Source: Ancylostoma caninum
Taxonomy: Eukaryota > Nematoda > Chromadorea > Rhabditida > Ancylostomatidae
Direction: 5' to 3'
Assembly (NCBI GenBank): GCA_037903475.1
Contig: JBAJFG010000475.1
Coordinates: forward strand, 62,001 to 126,000
Length of the DNA stretch: 64,000 nucleotides
The notes beneath the pieces are model-generated. The model saw only the letters and a program-made list of their open reading frames with translations. It was not told the DNA's origin and did not search any database. Both the position numbers and the translations under genes were made by a program. Each line of letters opens with the position of its first letter. Position 1 is the stretch's first letter. Of the stretch, positions 43,001 through 55,614 are shown piece by piece.

Positions 43001-46000
43001 CGAACACGAGCACAGGTTATCATTTATTTACTCCATGTGCTAATTATCTTCACTCATTTCCTGCGTCATTGACTTCGACTAGCTGTAGACACCTGCCATT
43101 TAAAATTGTTCAGTGTCAGGTGATAACCGAACTGGAGGTTCTTCTCATGCGAAATCCGGAACTAACATTGGACAGGTTGAAGACAGCCACCACTAAACAG
43201 GTGTGTTCAATTCTCCTCATTCACTACTGCTATGGATATGATAAGAAATGTGGCTGACATACTACGCGATTATGCAAAATGTTTTAAAGTTACGGTAGCA
43301 AAGAAAGAAGAGCATAGAAGAAGAAATTTAGTGCAAATTAGGATATTGGCACAGGATTGAGGTTTACTGCTTGCTTTTAACAAAATTCCACAGTTCATCG
43401 TGGAATATCCTCCACTAGGTTGGATACAGATCCCACCCGAGACGCTGAATGAATTGGGAGGCCGCTGTGCGCGGATGCTTCATTTCCAAACAATTCCATA
43501 TTTTTGGAAGGGCTTTTCATCGAATCCAAAGTCCGATAAGCTTGTTTTTTCGTCCCATCCCTGAACCAAATGACATGTGGACGAAACGCTTTTCTGGTGA
43601 AATATCCGGAAACAAGCAGGAAAATGAATTCCACTTTAAGGCTAAACAACTGCCTCATTAAGGAGGCCGCAAGTTTGCGAGATCTCAATGTATTGAGTGC
43701 AAACACAAGTTCCTATCATTTTTTCATTTGCACTTTCACGCCATTCTTTTATTTCGCAGTAAAATTTTCCACACCATAACCATTTTTCCGCTCAAAGGCC
43801 ATAATCATACCTTTGTTAAAAAACAATATTTTCCCATACACTCTCAACCTGAGAGATAATTTGTTAACCTAACGAAAATTACCAATTTTATTTCGGCTGC
43901 GGTTGATTTCCATTTAATTTCTCAAAGTAGAAAATGCTATTTAAATCCGCCTTTATGGAAAATGCTCTGCGCATCGACCTATTGCTACAGGAGCTGCGCA
44001 CATGTTTTTGCAGATTCTAGAGAAAATGGTCGATGTTTATCCTTAAGACTGTAGTGAAACTGTTCCGAAGATAGCCGAAGCCGTAAGCTCCATGAAGGTA
44101 TCTCTTAGTTTTGAACGTCGATATGTTGACACAGCAGAATACCTTCACTACATTTAAACGAAAATAAGGCGAGAGAGGCGATGCGCAGGTGCATTTTTCT
44201 CTGTTTATGCTTATTACCAGCCAGCTGACCACCAAAACGCGTCGAGTAGACTCTAATACCCATGGTGTTTTTGAGTGAAACCGTACCTCGCCGGCACTTC
44301 TACTTCGCCTGTGCATGTATAGCGTCGCTACCTTTTCCCCGGAATTCATTAAAAGTGTCTACGCCAAGCAATTACCGTGTGTACTAGGACAACAAAACTG
44401 GGAGAGAAGTCGAGGTTCTTTCGCCACCGAGGACTTACTAGCTAACAACTTTAACTGGCAAAGTTAACTGCGTCATTTGCTGTTGCCTATTTTCCTAGTA
44501 CGCTCGGCACTTCCTATTTTCTATGATCTCCCCATTACTCTCTTTATATTCTTATCAAGCAACAAAATCATTAGAGCTCCCCTCCTTGTGTCATCCTTCC
44601 AATTCGTTGGTACGGTTCTTCAAATCGGGAACTTCAAGCTGTTGTTCTTCACGGAAAATTTGAAGTTTTCTTCAGTGCTTTCCTATCATAAGAACCATAG
44701 TGGATAGTGTAAAACTCCAGGAACCGATCCCTATGGAAAAGTAGTCGCGTCAACCTTTTGGGCATAAATAGTATAAATGACATAACTAAGCATGAATAAT
44801 GCCTAATTGTCATAATGAAGAATATCCATGTTTGGTTCTTAAAATTTGCTGAGATATAATATTACATACATTAGGTATTTCTTCTTGCTCCATATGCTAG
44901 TGAGCTGCTTCGAGTCAATTATCTTTTCATTTCTAGCAGCTAATCCAGTGACGTTGTGATCACATCTCACCTGGGATAGTGTGGAAAGTTAGGCATGATT
45001 ACTATGTATTCTGACAGTTACCCAACACAGAATCTGTCCCAACCTTTGAGCAGCTGGTAAAAAAAATTTCAAACCAATACAATACAAACAGACCAGACGC
45101 ATGCTTCCTTCTAGGGAATTCACCGAGAGACTTTGGTCAACAGGATTTTCTCACTCATTCTCAAAATCCATTTCATTGAGGTAGTTAAGAGTATAACACA
45201 GCATGCTTTTCTCACCATCAGATCACGTGCACTCATTAGTGTAGAGTCGCTCGTCTACAAACGGATGAGAATTGCTGAAACTGACGAAGAATGTTTCGAG
45301 AGACCTGTTTGTCAACACGTTCTTCTTAGACAATCGAACTGTCCGAATTCAAGATGCTTCTGGAGTTGTACGGCCTTGAGTCGCATTTCCAGCCTTTCTA
45401 CCAGCGCCTTGTCTCCTGCTTTCTCACTCACGACAACAAATTTCAGTGAGTTATCTTGTGTTTTCATGAGGCCTGCATTGGTTGCTACTTTTATTTCGTG
45501 GGTGGAACCTGATTTTGAACAGTTGGGCGAAATGAACTTCCCTTACACAATGTAGTTATTACTGTTTGCGAATTAGGGTACTCTGCCGAAACAAGAAGGA
45601 GTGACGAAAACATTCTAACACAGCATTAATTGGCGAAATGTAGTATAAGTTGAATCACGAATTACTTTTATTACATCTATTCAGTTCCCATAGGTAACAC
45701 GTGTACTGATACATATAATGTGCTTCATTGAATTGTTTACATAATCCCGTCACAGCCAGCCATTACGCCTAATCATCATAAATCATTGAGAATAAACAAG
45801 TCCCTTCCTAGTTTTTCCGCTTTCGTCGGCTGCCTTTCGTTAGTTCGGCCTCCACTACGTCAATCCGCAGGTGCTGCTCCCCCTACTCCGCTGTGGAATA
45901 AAGCGCCACTTGCGGTAAGTTCCTAATTGCTTCACAAGAATGAAAAACAATTTCCTTAATGTTCATTTTCAGCCTATCGGCAAGGCGAAGGTCAATATTG

Positions 46001-46011
46001 AAAAGAAGTAA
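40057..46011 (+). CDS. EF-hand-like protein, nine exons, complete
   Basis: The exons 40057-40546, 40738-40810, 40875-40938 (or 40950), 42729-42859, 42922-43015, 43114-43200, 45330-45445, 45812-45914 and 45973-46011 join in phase into about 399 codons. All have GT donors and AG acceptors. The first about 160 residues are low-complexity and Ser-rich. Then LYDRELRGYLSVPSLIKCF resembles a degenerate EF-hand, followed by APDGEFVEYEKLLELVEKH as its partner. LDRLKTATTKQ, joined directly to TIELSEFKMLLELYGLESHF across a 2.1 kb intron, gives a further helix-loop-helix. Calcium-binding positions are only partly kept, so calcium binding is doubtful. The C-terminal exons (ending GKAKVNIEKK) are less certain. 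Function unknown; I cannot name an orthologue. Confidence 0.7.
40951..42728. other. Intron 3 of the EF-hand gene
   Basis: 1.8 kb without recognised element or nested gene. Confidence 0.5.
43201..45329. other. Intron 6 of the EF-hand gene
   Basis: 2.1 kb. A tempting exon at 43394-43564 (after TTCCACAG) is open to a TGA, but skipping it gives a better continuous helix-loop-helix. No transposon ends recognised. Confidence 0.45.
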
Positions 46012-48061
46012 AGTGAACTCGTATTTCACCCAACGCCTACACCGTTCCGCACTTGTGTGACGTAGCTTATTCAAATGTAAATAACTTCCACTTTTATTCA
46101 CTACAAATGCTCAGTTACCTGCGAGTCCTAGTTGAAATTCCTTTCCATCGAGTTAATATGGAAATCTCTCATTTATGAGCAGTGCTCCTGAAAGCTCAGG
46201 CCTGTACGAATTGTCGATTCGTTGCTTCATCTGCTCATCCTTAGTATGTACTCTTCAAATGCTGTATGTATGTACTATTTCATAGTTTTATTCGTTTCAT
46301 ACGTGTATGAAAAATCATATTCGTGATTCCTTTACGGGCTTTTACCGTTGCGAATTGAAGCCAACGATGTATTGTTAGCGAAATATTGCAAACAATCACA
46401 ATAAAAAATTATTCGCCGACATGTGAAGTTGGAGCAGAACAGGCGCAGAAAAACACTGGCGAGTGCTGCTCGCATCTCGACTTACTCGATTTCGCTCAAT
46501 TTCAGAGCGAGCTGCAGCTGTTTTACACTTTGCACCATGCTCAAATGCCCTCTCGTCCTTGTTGTCCTTCTCCCTGCTGCCACCACAATTTTTCCCATTG
46601 TTTTTCTCCGTTCTGCAGTTCATTTTCTTATAAACGATGTGATTGGAACTAGCCACATGTGGCGCAGCCTCTTCTTTTTTCCTACAAGGTTGCTTTTTTT
46701 CAATTTCTGAAATGAATAGAAATATTAATATAACATTCTCATAAGAAAACTTTTTTGTCGCCTTCTTTTGTGAAATTTTCATGCTTATGTCTGACGTGTT
46801 TTTATTAGTTGCTTTGCGCGAGTTCGAATCTCATGATACCTGAACATCTTCCAGCAATATACCCCAATGCAAATATTTTGGATTTTTACATGCTTCACTA
46901 ATATTCAGAACTATTTATATACTACTGAACCCTTTGAGTAGTGCTTTTTATACTTTTTCCTACTTTCTAATCTGAGTTCTTTGGATTCATCCCGAACTTT
47001 ATATGCTCATCCTGGTGCAATTGAACCCAAACGTAGACATAAGCGGCATCAGTAATACACATAATTCCTACAGTTTTCATCAATGCATGACGCCAATAGA
47101 GGAGATGGTGAACATTTTTGACTCTGATAACGGTAATCTTGGATGCCTTTTTGTTTCTCTTACCTAGCTTGCTGCTTGCGCTTCGCCAAGCCAGCTGCTT
47201 GCGGTTCGCGAAACCATTGAAATTTTTCTTCTTTTTGATAAGTGAATGAGAATTTTTAACCATGAAGGTGAAGTACGTCTAGGTTTCTGGAAGTGGAACC
47301 ACCTCGCCTGCTCCTCGAGCACTGCCTAACCGATGCCTTTATGCATAAATGTTCACAAGAATGCTTTAGCTTCTCGTCGGGTGGATGGCAAGAAATTATG
47401 GAGAAGAAGGAACTGTTAGAAACCGTTGGACAGTTTCCGCATTACACGGTCATGAGAGTGTGTTAACTCTTTTCCATCAATGAATTTTTCAGCAATCTAC
47501 AAATGGCTTTTAAATTATAAATGATAGTATTTTTAATTATGTAAAAGAATTATACATAATTTTGAGCATTTCTGTTGAATTCTGTCCGTCCAACTTGCCT
47601 TTTCTTTGTTTCGGAGAACTCGGAGCTGTTCAAGCATTCGTATTCCTACCTGGAGAATTCTCGCTTTTCATTATTTCATAAATAGCTTCTTTTAGCAGAA
47701 TATTTTAATTTTATTGCATCAAGTACGACTCTAGGACAAAAACAGATAATGTTTTTGCTTTGCTTGATAAAACTCAAAAAAAAAACACAAAGATATAGTT
47801 GTGGAACCATCCTCGTTTTTCTAGTTGAAATATGATTGCACGAAAAACGTAGATGTTGAAATGAAATTGTTTGAAGATCCATGATGATTATTTGCAAATC
47901 CTTCGACGTATTCCAAGGTTATGGTTATCTCTAATTTTCATGGCACTTGTTTTAAAATAGAACCATTTGAAATTACTGAAAAGTAAGCGTACAGACTATT
48001 CTGATTCATAAAAAGTTTTTGATACCAACGATGTTTCTTGGCTTGTAGCCTCAATTCTTCC
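46012..48061. other. Intergenic between EF-hand gene and TTAA element
   Basis: No supported gene. Minus-strand frames at 46396-46782 and 46967-47263 are lysine-rich, without motif. Confidence 0.4.
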
Positions 48062-48065
48062 TTAA

Positions 48066-48937
48066 AGCAGCACCCACGGAAATTTTCAACTTGAAAACTC
48101 AGCGAATTCCAAAGGTATCGAATGTGCTGAACACTTGCAAAACGTCGAAACTTTCCGATAGCACCAAAAACCTTGTTTTTGGAAGCTCGCGGGCAGGTTA
48201 GGTGTACAGTAGGTTCCACCACTGACAATAGTTGGGAAGACAGCAGAGAGATAAAGAAGAAAGATAAAGAAGCGGGGAAGTGTGCAGCAGTTGGAGAGGA
48301 ATGAGAGAAAAGCAGGCAGTCCGCACGGTTACTCAACTATCGTCGCGTTTGGAACAGACTATATCAGGTGTGGTCGAGTTGCATGAGCCACTGGATGGGG
48401 ATTGACACCAAAAAATCGATAATGCCTTTTTTCACAGGTTGGATATTTGCGCAATCAGTTTTTTGTTCGAAACTGCAGGCTTTCCGTACCTCATTAAGAA
48501 AAACAACCATTGGGAAATGTGTAGCGCTTAACAAAGACGTCAGTCAGAAATTAAAACCTCAGGAAATTTCCTAATGGAAGAAAATTCGGAGAAAATTGAA
48601 ATTTTAACGAAAACTAGTTTGAACTGTTGCTAAGTTCTGTAAAATGTAAATGAGAAAGACTTCCATCCAATAGAAGTAGCAAAAGTAGAAGGAAAATCAT
48701 CAAAAGAACTCACAAAAGAGAAAAAGGTCCGAATTTTACCAGATTCCGTTGCAATTCGCGCAACATACAACTAAAGGAAAATTCATCCAATTTGAACGCC
48801 AGCACAAAGATTTACCAGTTACTGCGCTGAACGCAGTGGGTTTTCGTTGTTCATGTTGTAAAGAAACCAATCGGAGTGCACTAAAGTACCAGAAAGTGTG
48901 AAAACCTGATAAGCGAATGTTTCCGTGGGTGCTGCCT
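48066..48937. mobile_element. TTAA-flanked element, 872 bp
   Basis: The left end AGCAGCACCCACGGAAATTT (one base short of the family terminus) and the right end, reverse complement AGGCAGCACCCACGGAAACA, are bordered by TTAA (48062-48065 and 48938-48941). The interior has frames but no transposase catalytic motifs, so it is non-autonomous or decayed. Confidence 0.75.
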
Positions 48938-49130
48938 TTAAGGCGCAGGAACCACTCTCCTAACTACCTGAAACGAACACTACCAGTAAGTATGTTTGAA
49001 CTTAATGTTTACAATCTGTGGTACGAGGTCTCCTACTGGTGATTCACCATTCATGCGAACGATAGCGACCGATCGTCCCATGTTCGCATCTGCTTCAATC
49101 CATCCTAATGAATCGCTACAAAGCAGCAGT

Positions 49131-49140
49131 TTATAAATAG
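49131..49140 (+). promoter_or_regulatory. TATA box of the tetraspan gene
   Basis: TTATAAATAG about 30 bases before the start codon at 49170. An AG at 49166-49167 (ATAATCAG) could instead serve as a spliced-leader acceptor. Confidence 0.4.
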
Positions 49141-49169
49141 CACGCCAACACACATTCGGATAATCAGGA

Positions 49170-52100
49170 ATGGAAGATCAGCATCCACTGATCCAGTCGA
49201 CCACAAGCATAACGCCATCAGTTGTGATACGCAGATACCAAAATGGAGGTAAGCGAACGTCACGCACTTTGGTATGGTACTCAATGTAAGTTGAGTGGGG
49301 TCCTTTCACCACAGAAAAGGCAGGTATAATCCCTGATAATAATAGCTAATTGTTAGTTCCCAGTAGTTTCCTGAGAAATCTTCTAGCCTATTCAGTTTTT
49401 CTTGCCACTTTTGTAGTTCTTTCTGTTGATATATAGTGAGAAACTAACCGCACAGAAAAGAATATGTATGTACATTCACTTCAGATCCGCTGGAAACGTT
49501 GGCCCGAGAATGGTCATGCTCAGGTTGTGCCGGTGTCTTAGGTGTTCTGCATCTCAGCGTTGGCGTACTCCTTACAGTAAGTTCTGGCCGTCTGGATTTT
49601 GCATTTATAACTCTTCATGTCTTCAGTTATTCGATATGCTGACAAGCCCGGTTTCCAACACACATTTCGCCATTTCCGCTGCAATTCTATATATAGTTTG
49701 TTCGATCCTCTGCTTCATCGCGACAAGGTCAGTGTGAATACTTATTAGTAATACAAGCAAGTAATCAGCCTACAATTACTACAGATATAAGGGTAGTTTA
49801 TACTAAGTGCGTGCATTCGACGCGCGTGCGCCTATATGATGAAGGATACGGCGGGTGGCAACGCTGACGCAGCTCAGACGCATGCGTATACGGCGTTGCG
49901 GCAGCCGCGTGCGGACGTCTGACGCAGGCACCCTGGTATAAATTGCCTCATAAATTGCCCCATACGGCATTATGTATGTTAAAAAAAAAACGAAAACAAA
50001 ATTCAAAAACGCAGAGTGGATTCCGCGGACGGGATCCAAACCCTCAACCCGCTGGCTGACAATCCGACACGCTAGCCACTCGGCTACTCCGCCGCGGCTG
50101 GCCTGCCTGTGACAATTGCTCATGATCGCATACCCAGCGGAGAGGGTCGTTCACAATTGTGTCTCCAAACACTCTACAGTCGATGAGACAGCTAATTACA
50201 GTAATCTCAGTAAGTTTGAGCCGTCAACGTTGCATAAATCGCCTGTAAAATGGACCCCTATGGCAGCGAAGAAGAAAAGTCTTGGACGCGCTCTCCTGGG
50301 CGCATCCTGACCATTGGGCAAAAATAATATGTATGCATTATAATCACCTTAGACAAGGCTTCTGAAAATAGGTGGCTCGCTGGGATCCCAGGGGTCAGCC
50401 TCTTGCACTTCCTTTGTAAGTTCCCGACGCTCTTGAATAGACATTTTTGATCCGATGGATCACGAAGCACAGGGACACAGCACTCATACTTCACAACCCT
50501 AGATCTATCTTCATGCAAATTCTCTTTTTTTTTTCGCGAAAGCGGAGTGTCGGCGCACAGTGTCAAAACCTTTTCTTGGCATTTCCTTGCAAAAATTACT
50601 TTTCCAAGTTTGGCAAAAGGATATGTTACATCCAAGCCCATTCTATCTCAATATTATAGACGTCTTCAATTTCCGAAAATCCTCAATGATCTCTCGCAAA
50701 CTCACCGGTAAACAGACCGCAAAATTGTTTTGCAAAATTCAGCGGAGTATTTATGACTCATGATGGCTTCAGAACTGGTCATTTAGAGATCTTGTCATAA
50801 TCTGTCTTTAGTCATTCCAATTCTAGTAAAAAAAGAGCGAAAGCGGCACCTTGTATTACAGGTGACACGACCCGTGAGTGAAAATTTACATGAGTTCTGC
50901 CTTTATACTTTGGTAATTTAGGAAAGTAGATTTCATCGCAAGAAGTATAGAGGAACGAGCTCTAGCCATCAACTTTTACTTGGAATTGGATCATTCATGA
51001 GGACGATAAATCAGACATATGTCAGCCATAAGTCGTGTTTTTAAATCAAAGTCGATAATCGTGCTACTATTCCGCCTCCCCAAGAGCGAATTTATGGAAT
51101 AACCGATAGCGAATTCATGCATTCAGGATAATAAAACTAAAAATAAGCTCAGTGTTTCTTTCCGTTTTAGAGGTTTCTTTCTCCTAACCTAGTTTGAATA
51201 CTAGTTTGAATACTATTTCCGCCACAGAAGGTTTGTTTTTGTATGATCCACCAGAGAAGGTTTGTTTTGTATGGCGAATGCATATCAGAAGCGTTTAAAT
51301 CCGTTATTTCTTTTTAGGCGCGTCGATCGCTGCACCCAGACGCTGCTTCTACTGTTCTCCACCGCAGCTATTGCGATCTCATGTGCCATCTTCCTGGAAA
51401 GTGCGATGATTATCAACAAAACCTGCACTCCATCACATTGTGAACAGAACAAGCTGGTCGTGCATGCGATCCTGGTGATCATCAGTCTGAGCGAATGTGA
51501 GTGCTCGTTGATTGTGTCGAGCTTCTTCTTTTGCTTGAGTGTTCATATAAGTAAGAGTTTTAGAAAGAGCAAGGGGAGGTATAACTCCGTCTTATGATAA
51601 ATTGGTAGATTTCAACTTTCAGACTTCTTTATTTTGAGCCAAATTTTTCAAATTTCAGTGTTGTTCGGAGTACAGTTTTGAACTATGATACTTTTATTTC
51701 GCTCACATTTTCCTTCCGTCGTTCTTCTTTGTCCTCAAAACTACATAGATAACAATGTTTATATGGAGTACTTGTACACAAAGACAGTACTGCTCGAGCC
51801 AAGGAACCTTGCAGAGAAGAAAGGCTGGGGTTCTCGCTAAAATGGGACCATAGCGACGGGATTTCCAGAAGCATGGCTATTAAGGGATTGGTTCAGAGTT
51901 TAAATTAATGAGGTATTACTCTCAGATAGTACAGAAGTAACTGTCATAAAATAAGCCAAATAAGCTGCGAAACTTATCTAACTTGAGAACTAGTCGACTA
52001 GTAGGATTTGAAAACCTTTTCTCGAGGGGAGGGATGGGATGACCTTATGGAAAGGAAGTAGGTATTAGGTTGTCCCATAAATAATGGCCGTTTTGGAGGT

Positions 52101-54152
52101 GCGCATTCCAAGGTGCATAACTCAGCTCAAACTTGAGATTTTCCCTTAGAATAAATAGTATTATGATCAGCATTTCTTGCACGTTTTAGCTGTACAGTGT
52201 AACTTGTGTAAGGAAAGAAGCCCAAATCACAGGAGTCAACGAAGTGCGAAAGGTCAATTTTCAATGCACATTGATTCGCATGAATTTTCTAGCCGAAAAC
52301 TGGATTCACCGCAAGTCGAAAGGATACTCTATTAGGCAAAGGTCTGCCCAACACAATATTAGAAGGAGAGATCCAACGCCCCACTCAGTGAAATTTTTCT
52401 TGGTAGGATGTGAACCTGTGTGGATTTGCCCGCCCCGCCAGTGGACATGCACTTCTTCGGCTCACCAGAACTGAGGCATTTTTAATCGAATCTCAAAGCC
52501 AAGCCTAAAATGGTAACAGGCTAAGCATTTGGTAAATCCTGCTAGTGCCCTGGTCTAGCCACTGTCGAACACCTCGAGCAATATTTCATCTATCAGAAAA
52601 AAATCACCTTTTCTGAGATGTCGAGGTTTGTTGAACTTATCCAGACCTCCCTCAGCGAAACAAACAAAACAAAACTCCATTTTAACAAGAAATGCCTTCT
52701 CATCACTGAAAGTGACCCACTTTTCCGTAAAATTTCGCAACAGTATTTTTTAGAGGGATTAAAGTAAAAGGTGTCGCAAATGAAGCACTGACCGGCAGTG
52801 CTTTTATTCAAAATCGACTTTGCCCATTTTTTGCCATATTTGGCTGCCAAGAAGGCAGAGCGACCAGTGATTTAGTTGCGCCCAACCTAGCTGCTAACAT
52901 TTTTATGGATTGTTTCAAAATTCTCGTCCCGCCTCAAAAACTATGCTTTCGTATATGAGAAGTTTCATGACCACAACCTGGTCAAAGTTGAAAATTCCTA
53001 TCGTTCTGGAAGTGTTTCTCTAGTCACAGCTTCTGCGGGATTACAACGCGACTACCTGGCCAAATGCAAAGCTAACACCAAATCTGGCTTTTATCCTAGT
53101 CAAAAAAATAGCCCAAAAATCGAAAGAGCACAAAAACCATGTTTTGCCTCATCGTACAATTTCGTCTGCAGAGACCATAAAAAGTGCAATTGAGGAAGAA
53201 TTCTTAGAATGCAGGTAGAGCAGGTCTTGCTCTTTGTAATAATCCAAAGCTTGTCTATATAGCTTCTGAAATAACGGTTTTATGAACTTCCAAAAATGCA
53301 TTACTACGTTGCGGCCATTTTTTACGGGACAACCTGATAGAAGTAGGAGAAGATGTGTACCACAGAGATACTCGATGATTTGCACGTTAATTTCCAAGCT
53401 ATTCGGATATTAGGTATTCTCTGCCAGGTTATAGAGTGCACTTGTGATTTTATCTGCAATTACGGCTGAAGTACTGTGTCGGCCAGCTGATCAGTGGTTC
53501 AAACGATGGAAAGACAAGCAGACATGTATCTGGTAGGAGATCTTAGAAAGGGACAGTAGAAACAATCACAGTGGAAGGAATAACACTCAGTTTGCATTTG
53601 AACTTACAGAGAGAAGTGTAAAAATTTGATCTGACCAGCTGAACAGGTGGTTATACAATACCGCAGCCGTAATTGCGACCAAAGTTCTAAACGCACTAAC
53701 TTCTAGGCTACCAGACAACAAGTTCACTCATTAAAGAACAGAACATGTATGTTTCTTAACTACAGTCCTTCTTTAAAATCCTTGCCTCACGCTTCACCGC
53801 CGATCTGCTAAGCCGCGCACCTATGCATCACCTATGCAAGATAAGATCACCGTTCCATTATCATACGTGGTGCGACGTGATTAAGCTGAGTGGCGATTCG
53901 GCGTGAGGCAAGAATTTTTGAGAAAAACTGTATGCAATGCTGACTTTCCAATGCTCCACCATTTCAGTGCTGACCTGCTTATGCACATTCATCGTCTGCT
54001 ACCGTTCTTTACGTGGCGCCGTCGCCGTCTACAAGGCATATTCGCCCTACAGCACGCTTATAATCGGTGACTACGAGACCCTGAAACGGCCAGATCGTAT
54101 CTTTAGGCCACAATTCGCTTACAGACCCACTCGGGCTAGAGTTGTGGTGTAA
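49170..54152 (+). CDS. Four-transmembrane (tetraspan) protein, five exons
   Basis: Exons 49170-49248, 49485-49576, 49627-49727, 51318-51496 and 53968-54152 join in phase to 211 residues ending in TAA. Donors are GTAAGC, GTAAGT, GTCAGT, GTGAGT; acceptors are CTTCAG, CTTCAG, TTTTAG, TTTCAG. The cytoplasmic N-terminus (MEDQHPLIQSTT) is followed by TM1 (CAGVLGVLHLSVGVLLT, about residues 40-57), TM2 (FAISAAILYIVCSILCFIAT), TM3 (LLLLFSTAAIAISCAIFLES) and TM4 (HAILVIISLSELLTCLCTFI). The loop between TM3 and TM4 has a potential N-glycosylation site (NKT) and two cysteines, as in MS4A/claudin-like topologies. The tail has Tyr, Arg and Pro (YSPYSTLIIGDYETL). It likely sits in the plasma or vesicle membrane. 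The family is not identified. Intron 4 (2.5 kb) contains a mariner B copy. Confidence 0.8.
49975..50425 (-). repeat. tRNA-derived dispersed repeat, copy 2 (in tetraspan intron 3)
   Basis: Inverted partner of 35572-36025. The tRNA-like part (reverse strand, about 50100-50022) shows GTAGCCGAGTGGCTAGCG as box A region and GGGTTTGGATCCC as box B. Its outer GCCGCGG/CCGCGG stem is intact. Confidence 0.75.
50426..52064. other. Tetraspan introns 3 and 4 around exon 4
   Basis: Apart from exon 4 (51318-51496), this holds only a degenerate right-end-like sequence of the TTAA family at about 50880-50908 (TTCTGCCTTTATA). Confidence 0.4.
52065..53337 (-). mobile_element. Mariner/Tc1-like element B, copy 2 (1,273 bp)
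   Basis: Ends TTAGGTTGTCCCATAAATAA and, as reverse complement, TCAGGTTGTCCCGTAAAAAA are flanked by TA. It is colinear with the 10089-14566 copy without the RTE. It sits in intron 4 of the tetraspan gene, in reverse orientation to it. Confidence 0.85.
52555..52850 (-). pseudogene. Element B transposase remnant
   Basis: The minus-strand frame reads NFTEKWVTFSDEKAFLVKM. The FSDEK box is the first catalytic aspartate context of Tc1/mariner-superfamily transposases. An overlapping frame (KKWAKSILNKSTAGQCF) is a frameshifted upstream part. Later catalytic residues are not intact. The 10.5-10.8 kb copy shows the same frame with the box degraded (LLEMSEHCLVKW). Confidence 0.6.
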
Positions 54153-54193
54153 GCATGATCTTGTAAATGTTGTAAGAAGTTGATATTCTCTTC

Positions 54194-54199
54194 AATAAA
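54194..54199 (+). terminator. Polyadenylation signal of the tetraspan gene
   Basis: AATAAA about 40 bases after the stop at 54150-54152. Confidence 0.65.
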
Positions 54200-54301
54200 T
54201 ATTTCTATGTAACACATGTAACTTGAAATCACAACTAGTCGCAATTTTTTCACTCATCTTTTCCTTTATGGGAGACTTCGATGAAGTCTCTCGTGTTCAT
54301 A

Positions 54302-55614
54302 CACCGGCAGTTTCCGTCTGAATTCCTGGGAAACTCCGCCCGAATTGCTCGGAAAAGTGTAAGGGATTCTGGAGGAGAATAGACTGAATTTAGTGGAATT
54401 CTACAGGAAATTTAGCCGGAATTTACAAGAATTCAGGTCGAAACGAACAAGTACGCGGTGAAAAATGAACAGCGGAGAAATATGTTTGAACATGGCCCAA
54501 CATGATCGCTCACGGACAACCCCGGCAACCTCTGGCGTTGCAAACAAAATTTCGCCCAACATGTTTTACCACGTGGTTGCAATGAAGAAACATATACACA
54601 AGTACCACACTCAAGCTTATCCTGAAGCAACGGTTATATGCTCTAACATATTGGAGCTGTTGCTTCGTATAACAGATGAGTCGCCTTTTGTGCTTTAAAC
54701 ATGGGTAAATTTTATAATATGCATATTTGATCCCGATTTTGCAATCGAATGCACCAAAGCATTAATCTGGGCAAATTAAGGAAATGAAGTATGTATAAGT
54801 GAAACAGAGTTCAAAACTTTCAGGTAGTTCAGCATTTTGTTTTATGAGCTCGTTCACTTCAGCATCTCATTAATTTTATTCTGTTTTGCTCACTCATCCT
54901 TCAATTTATGTAATCACATGTTTTTTCAGTTATTTATTAGTCACTCTATGTACTTCATTTCATGCAATTTTCCCACTTTTATTCCCTAATTTTGTTTTTT
55001 CTTAGAAAGTAATTTTGTTACTAATAGAAAATTTCTTAAATATATCCCCAATCTGGATATTCTAGGTCGTTGGATCCTAGTGGGTACATTGTGTGCAATT
55101 TCGCTAGTTTCCGTTTAAGTTCCACGTAAATTCTGATTAATTTCGTGCCACACCCCTCACATTTTCTCCCAGAAGTTCTAGCGAAAATCAGCGGTAGGGA
55201 GTCATCTAAGTGAGCTGGGAACATCTAAGGGTTATTTCCACAAAAAACAAGGGGCACTGTACAGGATCAGCTTGTAATGTAAAGAAAGCATTTCAAATAG
55301 CACACTGAACGCTAAAACATGAATTTCAAGTTGAAGTTTAGTGTCGCACATCATTACTCGAAGGGTTGCAAAAATTCTCGAGTCGTTCACCACTGTCCGA
55401 ATCCACCCGGAATTTATGCGGAATTTAGGAGAAATCCGCCGGTCGACCAGATTTAACCGGAATTTACGCGACATTTAAGCGAGATCCGCTGGTGGTTTTG
55501 AGAATGCACGATTTATACGAGATTTAACTGGAATTTACCCGGAAAGCGGCGGAGTTTCGATAAATGCACGATTTACTCGGAGTTTCCCAGGAAATCAGGC
55601 GGAAACCGCCGGTG
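54302..55614. mobile_element. Inverted-repeat DNA element, 1,313 bp
   Basis: The left end CACCGGCAGTTTCCGTCTGA and the right end, reverse complement CACCGGCGGTTTCCGCCTGA, continue into a shared TTTCCTGGGAAACTCCG-like stretch and are bordered by TA. The right third repeats the phrase GGAATTTA with CGG several times. No transposase recognised; a frame at 54465-54698 (plus) is unassigned. Confidence 0.7.

Noticed and set aside
43394..43564. Exon-like stretch after TTCCACAG, open to a TGA
   Set aside because: Splicing 43200 directly to 45330 keeps phase and builds a continuous helix-loop-helix; this stretch has no motif.
51497..51597. Read-through extension of tetraspan exon 4
   Set aside because: Reading through makes the fourth membrane segment far too long; the GTGAGT donor at 51497 gives correct topology and phase.
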